This document shows, piece after piece, positions 1 through 11,284 of a stretch of DNA of 64,000 nucleotides; the first letter of the stretch is position 1; each line of letters opens with the position of its first letter. The translations under genes and the position numbers were made by a program. The notes below the pieces were generated by a model. The model was given only the letters and a program-made list of their open reading frames with translations, was not told where the DNA came from and did no database searches. The stretch is from the NCBI GenBank assembly GCA_944990035.1, contig CALYLX010000126.1, forward strand, positions 1,364,001 through 1,428,000, written 5' to 3'. Source of the DNA: Clitopilus passeckerianus (lineage: Eukaryota; Basidiomycota; Agaricomycetes; Agaricales; Entolomataceae).

Positions 1-3000
1 ATATTGTGCGTGCGTCTCATGGATTTGCGGGGGCTTTCGTTGGTTTGCTGGAGATGAAGGTGAGCGAGTTTGCGGGAAGCCTTGAGAAGGGGATCGACAA
101 ACCTTGTTGTCTTGCGACAATCTCGGATCTCTTCTTGCTTGCCTTGCGCATGGCATCTTGCAGATAGAGATGCCGGCGTCGTTTTCTTGACTCCTGACCC
201 ATGAATTCGGAAGCCCCAGGACTAGGGGCGGCAACGCTTGCGGCTGCTTGCCTCTTGACGCCACGGGTCGTAATCTGATTCGACGTATCCTCGGTAGTGG
301 ATGGAGTAGCTGTCGCCTCGGACATGCGACCAGGCATCCATTTCTCTCTCCATCGCTCCATACAATCTCGAGGGGTGCGAATATCAGTTGATATGGCAGG
401 CCGAGAAGAGTTGAAGGTCTCCGCAATCAACACCCAATTAATCTGGTATTTGTCGATAAGGTGCTTTAGCAGGGCGTCCTCGCTCGGCGACCAATAGTGC
501 ATGGAAGGCCGTTTCTTGATCTCCTTGTCCTGTCGAGCTGAGTACGCTTGAAGTTGCATTGCCAGTACAGCGAGCGGATTGTGACTCGGTCTTGGATCGA
601 ATAACACTGAAGGAAGTACTTAGCGGGAGCACTTTAATACATATATCAGTTACCAACCATTCGTGCACTCCTCCGTGATCTTTGACGGATTTTCGATATC
701 CGCTAGACTAGGGCCCTCTTGCAGTGGGAGCCATTTCCCGTCCTTCCAATTCTTCGCTGGTTTCAAAGGGCCCAGCAAGGTCACCCTACTTTGCATGAAT
801 GACTCGGCAGGGTACATCTTGGTATATGTCATCTCCTCAGCCCTTCGGAATGGGTCGTCCTTGTCATATTTACGACTGTCCGACTTCTTCTTTCCATCCT
901 GGGATGCTGCAGGTGGTGCCGGTGTAGTGTCAAGAAGAGTGTACATTGACAAATCGGGGAAAATTGCCGTTAAATTCGAGATGTTGGAGATGTCCGGTAC
1001 GTCATCGGATTTAGTCATAGAGAATGGGTCGAAGAATAGGGCGTTTGCGTCGGAATAGGCTAGGATGGTGCGCAAAGCTGCGTAAGGGGCCTTGGACGAA
1101 GATTTCGAGGGCGTTGTACCGCTGGAAGTTACTTCGCTACTGGTGGTCGCATTTGAAGCCGGGGGTGCAGAGGAGGAGTCGACCTGCATTCTGTCATCTG
1201 ACTTGGCGTCGACGGGGTGGGTGGGAACCTGCTGCGAGCTTGCACTTGCAACCCGGGAGCCTTCAAGAGCCTCGAGAGACGCCTGTACGTCCGGGTCCTC
1301 GGTTTTAACTGTCACCTTCTCTGGGCTTGAAGGAGCTTGACTCGACGGCTTGGCAGTCGGTGGGCGAAGCTCGCTTTCCGGCTCGGCCTCCACCTCGTCG
1401 TCGGACTCGCCTTCGTTAACTTCTTCACCAACGATGTCCATGCCAGCTGACTCTGGCAAGTCCTCTTCGTATAACGCTTCTGCATCCGCGTCTGCGGATT
1501 CTGCCGGAGGCGTCCAAAGAACACAGATGCCCTTTTCAACCCTCTCTTGCATACTGCCAGCAGCGTGCCATTCCAGAACAGCAGTGGAGAGCTCATATGC
1601 AAGAGCCAGCTTGAATCTGCGCTCTTCTCTAAAATCCGACCGCATCCATTTCTGTCACAATTGAGTGGTCAAAAGGGGTGATGACGTCGATGGAATTATA
1701 CTTTACCATTTCTTCCATCAAGTGATCCCAATGGGACTTGACCGTCCCGCCGAGGTTCTTCTGTTTCTTGGGTTGTCTAAGCGCCCACTTGGCGTCGTTC
1801 TTGAGTTTCTCGATTCGGTCCATGACCCTGGTCAAACGTAACTCTTGGGAGGCAATCTAAGAAATAGTTAAGCAAACACATTTCTTGGCCTAACACGTTC
1901 CGTGTAACACTTACACCCCATTCACGCGAACTAAGGCATTTCTGAGCTCTTCCAACCTTCTTCCATACAGGATTAACAAGCATGTTCCCTGCCCATCTGT
2001 AGTATCCTTGTTGACCTGGGTCATTATCTCGTCCTCTGTCCTTTCTCTTCGCCTTGGAGGACTTGCTCTTCTTGGCGGAATAAAGATTGGCGTAGCCAGG
2101 TGGCGGCAACGTGTAGGCTTCCTTGAATTCATAATGAGGCGGCCCAGGACGTTTTACTTCTTCAGGCTTCGATTCTTCCTGTTCAGATTTGACATCAGGA
2201 GGTGGGGTAGGTGGGCGGAATACGAATTTGGGATCGACGGATGAATTGGATATGTCTCCGAAGACCACCATAGGCCGTTTAGAGGGTGATGCGGCCTCAA
2301 TTGAGGGGCCAGATTCTGAGTCTGCCTCTGAAAGCATGACATTTTTGCGAACGGCTGGGGGTGTTGAAGGGACATCCATTTCCGCGTCCTGTTGGGATTT
2401 ATCCTCCTTGTCTTGTTCGGTGGTTTGAGCTTCGTCCTTCTCAACATCCTCCATTTCAACGTCCTTCGCGTTCAAGGCATCATCGACCACTGTAGGTGGA
2501 CTATAAGGGAAACGCTTTGGTGACAAGGATACCACAGACTCACGCTCTTGAACGACATCAGCGACATTATCTGGATCCTCTTTCTCGGATAAAGGACTAG
2601 ACTCGCGGGATGCGCCACCCACGGGTGGTAATGGTTCTGGTTCTATCGTGAAAAGTTTTTGAGTTTGCATGAACAGGGGACAGAACGCGAATTATTACCT
2701 TCATCGGCATCTGCGTCCGGTTCCGGAGACATCGAAGAATCTGAAGAATCACCCAGCGGGGACGAAGGTTTCGACAGGGATGAAGTAGGAGTTTCATCGG
2801 TCAGTTCCTGAGGTTGGTCGTCGGGAGGGGCGGACTCGGAGGGCCGTAGGAGATCCTCATTCAGCAAAGCTATACTGCCCGTGTCAGGGCTATGACTGGC
2901 GTAAGTTTGGGAGTAAACAAACGTGAAAAGCAAGATAAGACATACTCTTCTTTCGATAATTTGTAGCGCTCTAGAAATTCGGTGACTGCTTCGTCGTCGT

Positions 3001-3192
3001 CGCTGCTGTAATCCGTCTCAAGAATCGATACGACGTTGTTCCTTCGTTGAAGCATGCGGTACATTTGGCGAAGTAGCGTATTTCTTCTTTCAGTAATGGC
3101 TCTATTCGCGGAAATAATTTAAGTTTCTTCTGTAAGATATAGAGCATTGGATTCCCTTACTCTAGCTGAGCTATGCTCTCTTCCACTGACAT
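1..3192 (-). CDS. EAF1/VID21: NuA4 acetyltransferase scaffold Eaf1/Vid21 (HSA + SANT), 3' end outside window
   Basis: Likely the platform subunit of the NuA4 histone acetyltransferase, a nuclear chromatin regulator. I start it at 3192, where MSVEESIAQLE runs into a GTAAGG donor at about 3160. The N-terminus is followed by long acidic Ser/Pro-rich linkers. An HSA domain is split by an intron at about 1655-1705: KSHWDHLMEEM joins KWMRSDFREERRFK once gtaaag...gacag is removed. A SANT/Myb domain (YWSPSEDALLKHLIDKY... DCMERW) lies near 350-500. The open frame seems to stop at 17-19, but a 55-nt intron at 48-102 (gtttgt...ctccag) shifts the frame to end in IHETHAQY, a motif I expect after the SANT domain in this family. 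The coding sequence therefore continues past base 1, probably into a Gln-rich tail. Yeast Eaf1 and the N-terminal architecture of p400 share HSA-SANT order; there is no SNF2 ATPase here. Confidence 0.85.
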
Positions 3193-3726
3193 TATTGGCC
3201 CAAGTCTTGTCGAGCTGGTGGAAGGTAGTGCTAGGCTTTACCAAAAAAGGAGAATTTGACCAGGACTACGCTAAGTCACGTGGTTTGATATGCCGGTTAA
3301 TCCGCTGCAACGAAGGCTGAGGTAATCTTGAGAGTTCAATCCCGGCATAGAACAGTTTTTATTCTTGGAAAAATACAATGTAACGCGGTATTACACAGCC
3401 CAGGACATTTGAAGCCGGTAGAATTGAAATGTAGACGAAATAGCGAATCTCTCGGCGTGATGTGACCGTTGCCGAATAAAGAAATGCTCGGCGACGTTGG
3501 CAACTCAAAAGGGTTTGTTGGGACGCCCACTTTTTGACAGCTCTGCCCTTTTCTTCCTTCTCCTACCATCTGCGTTGGTTGCTGTGCGTGTCAGCGTTGG
3601 GACGTGTTCTCAACATTCCGCGCATCTAAAGCTAACTCTTATATATACGGACACTCTTTCTCTTAGTTACTTCCATCATCTCGAAACACAACTTACCCCG
3701 TAGCTCCCACTTATTTTCCTGCTGCA
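3193..3726. promoter_or_regulatory. Intergenic region with GH5 promoter; TATA box at 3640-3645
   Basis: A stretch of 534 bp between the divergent EAF1 and glucanase start codons. A clear TATATA lies about 80 nt upstream of the glucanase ATG, followed by a CT-rich stretch (3652-3665), as is common at agaricomycete transcription starts. I see no gene in it; the open frames on both strands lack ATG starts or family motifs. Confidence 0.5.
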
Positions 3727-6565
3727 ATGTCGTCGCAGGGAAATAACGTCCACTACGACCCTCTACCACTTACCGGCGACGACCACCCAACAAACGCTCT
3801 CTACAATGCTCCTCCATCCCCTGACCCTCACATTTCCACCTTTCACACCCCAATGTCAGGCCCGCCTCGTGAGCTGGGCGCAGATATGGGTGACCTTCCA
3901 GCAGGCGCTGCCACACCCAGATTCTTAGGTGCCGCTCTCTACGACGATGGGGGTGCTCCCATGCGTCACTCCTACGCCTCATCTCACAACACCGGAGCTG
4001 GAGGTTCCGACTACAATGGTTCCCTCTACGCCCTCAACGACTCCCTAGGCCAAACCGCTCGTCTTACCGACAGTCATTATGGCGGCTACAGGGATGACCC
4101 TCATGCACAATTCCCCGGCGAACAAGGCACCGCGATGGACGATCTCAGCCAACCACGGAGCAGGTTCATGGCCGAAAAGAGTGCAATGTACGCTCCCCCA
4201 CGCGACAAGTCCAAGCGTAAAATCCTCATTTTGGCCATCATTGCTGGCCTCATCCTTATCGCTGCCGCCGTTATCCTGCCCGTTTATTTCTTGGTCATCA
4301 AGAACAATAGTAACAAGAGTGGCTCTTCCGACTCTAGTGGCGATCACACCGGCACAGCCAAGCCGACATCCACTGGGAAACCAAATACTTTGGCGGTCAC
4401 TGGTGGCGATGGAAGCAAGGTGCCTATGGATGATGGAAGCACCTTTACCTATTCCAATAAACTTGGTGGACACTGGTATTGGGATGAGAACGACCCATTC
4501 AACAACGGAGCACGAGCTCAATCTTTCTCACCTGCACTCAACGAGACCTTCCGTTATGGTATCGATCAAATCAGAGGGTGCGTCGCTCTCATGTTGGCGG
4601 TTCGAATTTAGAACCTGACGCCCGTTTCTATCTTTTCCAGTGTCAATTTGGGAGGATGGCTGAACACCGAACCTGTGAGTTGCCTCATGTCTTCCGCATG
4701 CGACTGGCCCTGATTGACCTTGTGTTTCCAGTTCATGTCTGTGTCAAAGAATATTTTCCGATGTCATAGGGATGCTGACATATTTTATAGTTCCCCGGCG
4801 CTTTACGAAAAATACCATAAAGCTTCCGACCCCTGTGTCGACGAATGGGATCTCAGTGTGCACATGAGGAAAGATACTGCAGGGGGTGGTATCAACCAAT
4901 TGGAAGATCACTACAAGACCTTCATCGTGAGCCATCTCTCGTAGCCTGATGGTAAATTCGCTAACATCATTCTCTAGACTGAACAGGACTTCATCGAAAT
5001 TGCTGGTGCTGGCCTCAACTATGTCCGTATCCCCATCGGTTGGTGGGCTATTGAGACCCGTGACAACGAGCCTTTTCTTGAAGGCGTTTCGTGGCAGTAG
5101 GTCTAATTCATCAAGCTGGAGACTCGTAATATGCTGACCCACTTTCGAAGATACTTCCTCAAAGCCATCAAGTGGGCTCGCAAATATGGTATCCGCATCA
5201 ATCTTGATCTCCACGCCGTTCCTGGAAGCCAGAATGGCTGGAATCACTCTGGCAAGCTGGGAACTGTCAACTTCTTGAATGGCCCTATGGGTTATGCTAA
5301 CGCTCAACGAACCCTCGATTACATCCGCATCATTGCCGAGTTCATCTCTCAGCCTCAGTACAAGGATGTCGTCACAATGTTTGGTATTCTTAACGAACCC
5401 CAAGCTCCGCAGTTCGGTCAAGACGCTCTCTCTCGCTTGTGAGTTTTTTTATTCGACATTACTTGGCGATCCATTCACTGACTTGGCCATGTAGCTATAT
5501 GGAAGCTTACGAGATTGTTCGTACCGCTGGTGGAACTGGCGAAGGCAACGGTCCTTTCATTTCCATCCACGATGGTTTCATTCCTCGAAGCCAATGGGTC
5601 GATGTATTCCCCAACGCGGACCGTGTCTCTCTTGATACCCACCCATACATTTGTTTCGGTGATCAATCCAGCGACCCCGTCTCTAGCTTCAAGATGACGC
5701 CTTGCAAAAACTGGGGTGCCCTTGTCAACAATTCCATGGGTGCCTTCGGCCTCACTAATGCAGGAGAGTGGAGTAATGCCATTACTGATTGTGGCCTCTT
5801 CCTTAACGGTGTCGGCCTCGGAACCCGATACGAAGGTACTTATATTGGAGGCCCCAGTAACCCAACCGGAGACTGCGCGGATGTCACTGACTGGCAAAAC
5901 TGGAGCCCTACACTCAAAAGCCAGACCAGGGACTTTGCTATGGCCAGCATGGATGCTCTCCAGGTTTGTAAACTGATTTGCGCTATGCCAAGTCTCTATG
6001 GACTGACTTTTTTAAATCATAGAATTACTTCTTCTGGACGTGGAAGATCGGAAACTCAAGCACCTCTGGCAAGGTTGAGACCCCTCATTGGTCCTACCAA
6101 CTCGGACTCGAAAACGGCTGGATGCCCAAGGATCCTCGCGAGGCAATTGGCTTCTGTGGAAACACCAACCCCTGGCAACCTCCCCTTGAGGCGTGGCAGA
6201 CTGGCGGTGCAGGTGCTGATACGATCCCTGCAAGCGTCACTTCTGCCCTCTCTTGGCCCCCTCCGCAAATCAGTAACGCTGGTCCTGTCACTGCTCTGCC
6301 GTCGTATATTCCCACCGGCACGCTCAAGACTTTGCCAGTGCCAACATTCACCAAGTCTGGCGGCGCTACAGTCTCTGCCGGTAGCGGCTGGCAGAATTCT
6401 GCGGATAATGCTGGTATGAATCTACCGATACCGACATGTTCGTACCTTGACCCTTGGATTGGTCCCACGGCTGCACCACCCTCACCATTGTGCGGAGGAG
6501 CCTCGCGACGTGAGGTTGAAGCTCGTGAACCAAGAATCACTGGTGTTCCACTCCGTCGGCGGTAA
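3727..6565 (+). CDS. Glucan 1,3-beta-glucosidase, GH5_9, type II membrane-anchored
   Basis: Exo-beta-1,3-glucanase acting on cell-wall glucan at the cell surface. Spliced model: 3727-4577, 4641-4674, 4732-4736, 4791-4926, 4978-5096, 5151-5438, 5495-5963, 6023-6565, which sums to exactly 815 codons (814 aa). Residues 1-164 form a Pro/Ser/Gly-rich cytosolic tail ending in basic KSKRK. Residues about 165-190 are a transmembrane anchor (ILILAIIAGLILIAAAVILP). A Ser/Thr/Gly linker precedes the GH5 barrel: RGVNLGGWLNTEPF, the acid/base Glu in ILNEP, and the nucleophile Glu in NAGEWS. The third exon is only 5 nt and is needed to keep the frame through EPFISPALYEKY. The C-terminus after the barrel is Pro/Thr-rich and ends in basic residues. 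The TATA box is 80 nt upstream. Related secreted yeast enzymes (Exg1) lack the anchor; Exg2-like and basidiomycete forms have one. Confidence 0.93.
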
Positions 6566-7070
6566 CATTAACGGGTTGTGCACTCAATGTATAGACTTCT
6601 TTTAGAAGTTATGGACACTTTCGTTTTCGAGACGTTGACCCCTGTCAGGTATTATCACTGCACAGCGGATCAACAGATGGACTTTCTTGGATAATTTACC
6701 ACTACAATCACGCTCTTTTACTGACACTATTGCCATATATATAATACACATACCCTTACCATCGCGCACTAGTTGTATATCTTGACTGCTTTGTCGTTGA
6801 CTCGTCGTACTCGTTTTCTCCAAGTAAACAAAATACTGGGGCTTTTGGTAATTGAATAATCGAGATGTGTTTCCAATATGTGTGCACCTAAGTTGTTTTC
6901 CTCGAGACTATTCCCTCTGAATTCTCTTTTCATTCCAGTTTCCGAGGTTCGTGCCAACAATCTAAAGTTTTTTCAAGGGCGCGTGGCGTGATGTGACCGA
7001 CGCGTCGAGGCAGTAAACGACGCGTCTCGTGCAGTCACAGTGGCAGGACTCACTGCAGGCCACAACTGCA
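6566..7070. other. Intergenic, no gene seen
   Basis: Contains the 3' flank of the glucanase (AT-rich, TATATATAATAC near 6735) and the 5' flank of CDC45 with repeated GACGCGTC blocks at 6997-7025. ACGCGT is the MluI cell-cycle box (MCB) bound by MBF-type factors, which fits an S-phase gene such as CDC45. Two or three copies lie within 75 nt of the CDC45 ATG. No coding signal. Confidence 0.45.
6997..7026. promoter_or_regulatory. MCB-like ACGCGTC elements upstream of CDC45
   Basis: Two ACGCGTC copies (about 6999-7006 and 7018-7025) lie within 30 nt, 45-70 nt upstream of the CDC45 start. ACGCGT is the known binding core of the MBF (Mbp1/Swi6, or DSC1/MBF in fission yeast) G1/S regulator, whose targets include replication genes. 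Binding here is inferred, not shown. Confidence 0.5.
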
Positions 7071-9520
7071 ATGGTGTACATACCCCCACCTCAAATCGCC
7101 AATGGCTCTAGACCTTCATACGCAGAAACATACTCGAAGATCCTCAACAAATACAGGTCGTCACCTTTGACCTCCGCCGCCGCTGTAGTCATTCTCGTCG
7201 CTCCTGATGTCGATGCACTTTGTGCTGCACGCATGCTCAGTGACTTGCTGAATCAGGACGATGTTATCCACCGGATAATACCCGTATCTGGGTTCAGCGA
7301 GCTTGAAGAGCAGAGAAATCAACTTTCTCAGTCGATAGAGGTAAGTCACTTCCCTCCAGGCGCTTGTGCAGACTGAAAGTGAGATGGACTAGTTGCACAC
7401 GCTCATATTGCTCAACATTGGTGGGCTGCTGGATCTGACACACGAAGAGTGGTTCGGGAGCTTTCACGACAAGCTCAACGTTCATGTCATAGACTCTCTT
7501 AGGCCACTGAATTTGGAATGCTTGTTCATGGATGGGGAGCAAGGAGAGAGAATTGTCGTCTGGGATGATGGCACCGCAGAGAAGCTAAAAGAGGAAGCAA
7601 AGAGCTGGGAGTTTCTGGCGGTAAGTGCTCTTATTCAACCCTTTGATGTTGTCGGTGACTGAAAGTTATCAGTATGATCCAACCCCGGATTCAGACGAAG
7701 AGAATTCAGAGGACAACTTTGAAGATTCCGATATGGAGGAGCTGGAGAGGAGTGATGGGGAGGACTATGAACATGATTCTGACTCAGGAAAGCGACGGGC
7801 GGCAGATGGACAGGAGGGTGGGCGAACCAAGCGGCGAAGATTGCATCGAGGGGTACGTTAACGTTAGTTCGGGGATGGCTCAACCACTAACGGCTGAGCG
7901 CCCTCCAGCGGGCATCGAGGCAGGAAAGACGGGAACACGAAGACCGAATAAACAAGTACTACCGCTCTGGTACATATCACGCCCAAAGCGCTGCAGGGAT
8001 AGTCTATGTTCTGGCTACGATGCTCGAAAGAGTCGACAATGATCTCCTCTGGTGTGTACCATCATCCACCTCCGCCGAACTGTCTGGATGAAGACTGCTC
8101 AGGTTCGCGATCCTCGGTCTCACGTACCAGTACACAACATCTCGGACATCCCGAGCTACATACGAAAAGTATCAATCTGCTTTCGCCGATGAGGTGGCTC
8201 GGTTGAATGCTCCTACCGATGAAAGTCAGAGCATCGCATCTTTCAATCCAGACGACAATGGGATACGAGCAACGGAGGAACTTCGTTTCATGCTCTTCAG
8301 ACACTGGACACTGTATGATGCAATGTACCACTCGAGCTATGTCGGAAGCAGACTGGGCATTTGGAAAGAACGTGGGCGGAAGAGGTTGACAGGTTTACTT
8401 GCCAAGATGGGGTGAGTATAAGCACAAAACCTTTTCGGGATTCACTAAACCTAGCATATGTAGATTCTCGATCCTACAAACTCAACAACCATATCCGCAC
8501 ATGGATATGGACCTCAAAAGAGACCTTGTCCAGAAACTCAGTGATGTCGCTCCGGAATACGGGCTGGTGGAACTTGTCTACCCTTCCTTCATGCGATGCT
8601 ATGGGTACCAGTCCCAACCTTTATCCGCAGCAGATGCAGTAGAGGCCATTAATGCCCTGCTGGATGTTGCAGGTGGCGTCAAGATAGAGGTTGAGAACGA
8701 AGGTACGAGAAATGGTGGAGAGTGGTTTGGTACTGGTCGGGTCTGGCAAATGAACACTGGGAGAGAAGTAGCAGCGAAGAAGCGAACCGATGGTGACCAG
8801 GCGCAGACTCGGGACATGGACGGATCTGAGAAAGCGTCTGAGGAGGAAAGGGAAGCAAAATATACAGTTCCGTGGTGGATCAAGAACTTTTGGACTGCGT
8901 TCGACGCGCTTGACGAGCAAGTGGTTTACTTCCCTCCTGCTGAAATCGGCTCTGACGAGTTCATCTAGAATTTCCTCTCTCCGTGAAGCTCTGCCCTTGT
9001 CTATGTCGCTACATCGAGCGATAATCCGACAAGGCACATCTGTAATTGACAAGCACGACATCCGGACTATGAGGAATTATCGAGTGGTCGTGCTTTCTCA
9101 AGGACCCGACCTCGCACTTTTCTCTCATCCGAGTGTTTTGACGAGGCTTGCCCTTTGGCTGATTGACGCATTAAGAGACCGTGTTCCTCCAGGAACTGAT
9201 GTAACCAGGAAAAACCGCAAGAGCTTGCCTTTCGTCGTTGCTTGCTTGAAGGAAAGCACGGATACATACATGGTAGTGGGAATCACCGCTGCGATGGATT
9301 TTGGTGACGTTCGGAAGAAGTGAGTACATCTCCAAGACTGTGTTACCAGGGCTTGAGCTGACAACATGCATCAAGCGAATTCGGTCTTTCCTTCCTTTCG
9401 GCCAAAGAGCAGTGCAATATCATAACGCAGCATACGTCTCTTGACGCTAGTGTCTTGGAGATCGAGAAGGACACCCTGAAAACCTTCCTGAACGCCCTCG
9501 TAGATGGTCCCGACATTTGA
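7071..9520 (+). CDS. CDC45: DNA replication initiation factor Cdc45
   Basis: Component of the CMG (Cdc45-MCM-GINS) replicative helicase in the nucleus. The start is the first ATG, MVYIPPPQ. Family signatures follow in order: an N-terminal DHH-like segment VILVAPDVDALCAARML; DSLRPLNLECLF; a long acidic Asp/Glu/Ser-rich linker (about 7690-7800) ending in a KRRR nuclear signal; QSAAGIVYVLATMLERVDNDLLW; the conserved C-terminal part HMDMDLKRDLVQKL, PWWIKNFWTAFDALDE, SMSLHRAIIRQGTSVID and GITAAMDFGDVRK. One intron, 8917-8968, has a GC donor (GCAAGT...TCTAG); only its use joins DALDE to ISSLREALPLSMSLHRA in frame. Promoter-proximal MCB-like motifs suggest G1/S expression. Confidence 0.93.
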
Positions 9521-9664
9521 ACACCCCATTCCCGATCTTCTTTTGCTATCTATTTGCTTTCATCTTTTGTAGCGGAGGAACCGTATTCCATACACTAATA
9601 GACCACATGTATTGCAAACGACTAAAAATGTAACGCCAAAAGCTGTCCCCAGTAGTTTTTGCCA

Positions 9665-11196
9665 CTACTCCCAAGTACCGAGATGGAAGAGACCACCACT
9701 TAAATGGGGGATTTTGAGCAACGAAACCAGGAAAAGTCACGAAATAGCTTACCCTCCAGGACCCGAATGGCGTGAAAAGTAGTCGAAATCTATATTGACT
9801 ACAAAAATTTGTCAGAAGTCGACATAGGTGTGGATGGAGATATCCTTACTAGCCAAAGCAAGGATCGTCTGCAGATTGTACGGTTAGTGGGAAGTACGAG
9901 GACATCATAAGACAAACTTACTGCACGTTTATCCAATGATAAGTGACGCAGCACACGGGGATGGTGAGATTCGTCGTAAACCGCGTTGGCGTCATTGAAG
10001 CCGAACCTAACAGAATATTGACCTAAACAGCTGGATAAGCTTCAGAAGTCTGGAAACTCTGGGAAGCTCACCAGTATCGGTAAAAATCTTGCAAAAAAAT
10101 GTTAGATTGGGTTGACAGACAAAGTATTATTGACCTACTTCTCGACCGAAGCCCCTGAACGCCCTGCTGATTTGGGCAAATTCTGAGCCCTTGCCATCAA
10201 GTAGACGGAAGTCCCAAGCTAGAAACCCAGCATCGACTTTTGAGAATTGGCTAAATACATTAAGTTCTGGCTCAGGCTGAGAGACGGATGCTGGTGACAG
10301 AATCCGCTGTGATCCGTGTCTATAAGAAATGGGGCTGGATGTCAGCAAGAGAGTGTTACAACTGTTGCAAACATTTGACAGACCGAACGAACAACTCGTA
10401 TCTTCTCCTCCAAATATGCCATATTTGCTGAACTTCGGCAAAGGTATCGAGGACAGGTTCACCCTCTGGGGTATATTCTGAGAAGTTCTTGAGCCTTTGC
10501 ACGTACATACGAGAGTTAATCCAGGAGAAAGGTCGACGGAGCTAAGGAAGGCCGCAATGAATATCTTTATGGCAAGGAGAGAGAGGGAGAGAGAAACAAC
10601 CGTACCCATAGAACAGGCGAGCCTTGCGCATCCATCACAAGTGCTTTGAATGGCCTATGAGTGGAAAATGCTTGACGAGACAGTGTGCCTAGAAATCCGC
10701 GAGGTTCCTCTGCAATGTATCCAACTGGTGTCCCATTCTGATCGCCTGAAACCTTGCCTTTAGCTCAGAGCATTCAACTGTAGAGCTGACATACTGATAG
10801 AGTACTTATTGGCTTGCTCAAAACCGACGAATATGTTCAACATTTCGATTTGCCTGGCATCATCCCATTGTCAGGCCAGAGCACCTCAACAGCTCAACGA
10901 ACAGCAACCAACCTTTCAATCACCAGAACATCATTTTGCAATAGCCTTGCAAGCCCCTCCTCAGGATTGCTTGACGGCGGTCGCTGGCTGGTGTGCCAAA
11001 GGTGAGAGTCGGTTTCAGAAGGCACATCCTCCACTGGTAGCAATTCCGGCTGGTCAGTACGAGGTGGTACTTGCTTGGATTGGATTCTTTCGCGAGCTCT
11101 TGCAGTACCAGTAGACCTCTTTGGAAATCTCGAAATAGCAAAAGTTCTACATGGATTGAGGGAAGGCGACGTCAATGCCCGACGGAGGCCAAACAT
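9665..11196 (-). CDS. Phospholipid scramblase family protein, mitochondrial (Aim25-like)
   Basis: Member of the scramblase/tubby-like fold; the yeast relative Aim25 is mitochondrial. The N-terminus MFGLRRALTSPSLNPCRTFAISRF is Arg/Ser-rich without acidic residues, a likely mitochondrial presequence. After splicing the family core reads NPEEGLARLLQNDVLVIER, QIEMLNIFVGFEQANKYSI, LRRPFSWINSRMYVQRLKNF, FAEVQQIWHIWRRRYELFV, AWDFRLLDG, REIFTDTGQY and INIDFDYFSRHS. The coding sequence ends with a short Gly-rich tail at 9665 after an intron (gtaagct...atttaag). At least seven introns. It shares an 88-bp gap with the oppositely oriented mitochondrial IF2 gene. Lipid movement activity is inferred from the family and is weakly supported for the fungal members. 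Confidence 0.88.
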
Positions 11197-11284
11197 GAAA
11201 GTGGAAGTTCTAAGTTTAGGTCACATGTTAGCGACCCTGGCTTTACACTTACCTCCACTCCTCGAGTCCCTCAAAACTTCGGGC
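11197..11284. promoter_or_regulatory. Bidirectional promoter, scramblase / mitochondrial IF2
   Basis: Only 88 bp separate the two start codons, and both proteins carry mitochondrial-type presequences. The space is too short for two independent promoters, so shared regulation is likely. No TATA box seen. Confidence 0.55.

Noticed and set aside
4045..4521. 158-aa open frame on the minus strand
   Set aside because: It overlaps the tail and linker of the GH5 gene on the opposite strand, with no family motifs; a composition shadow of Ser/Pro codons.
4744..5421. 225-aa open frame on the minus strand
   Set aside because: Antisense to the GH5 catalytic exons; codon bias of the real gene keeps the opposite frame open.
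7029..7070. Upstream in-frame extension of CDC45
   Set aside because: It would start with a GTG codon; the ATG at 7071 is the first ATG and fits the family N-terminus.
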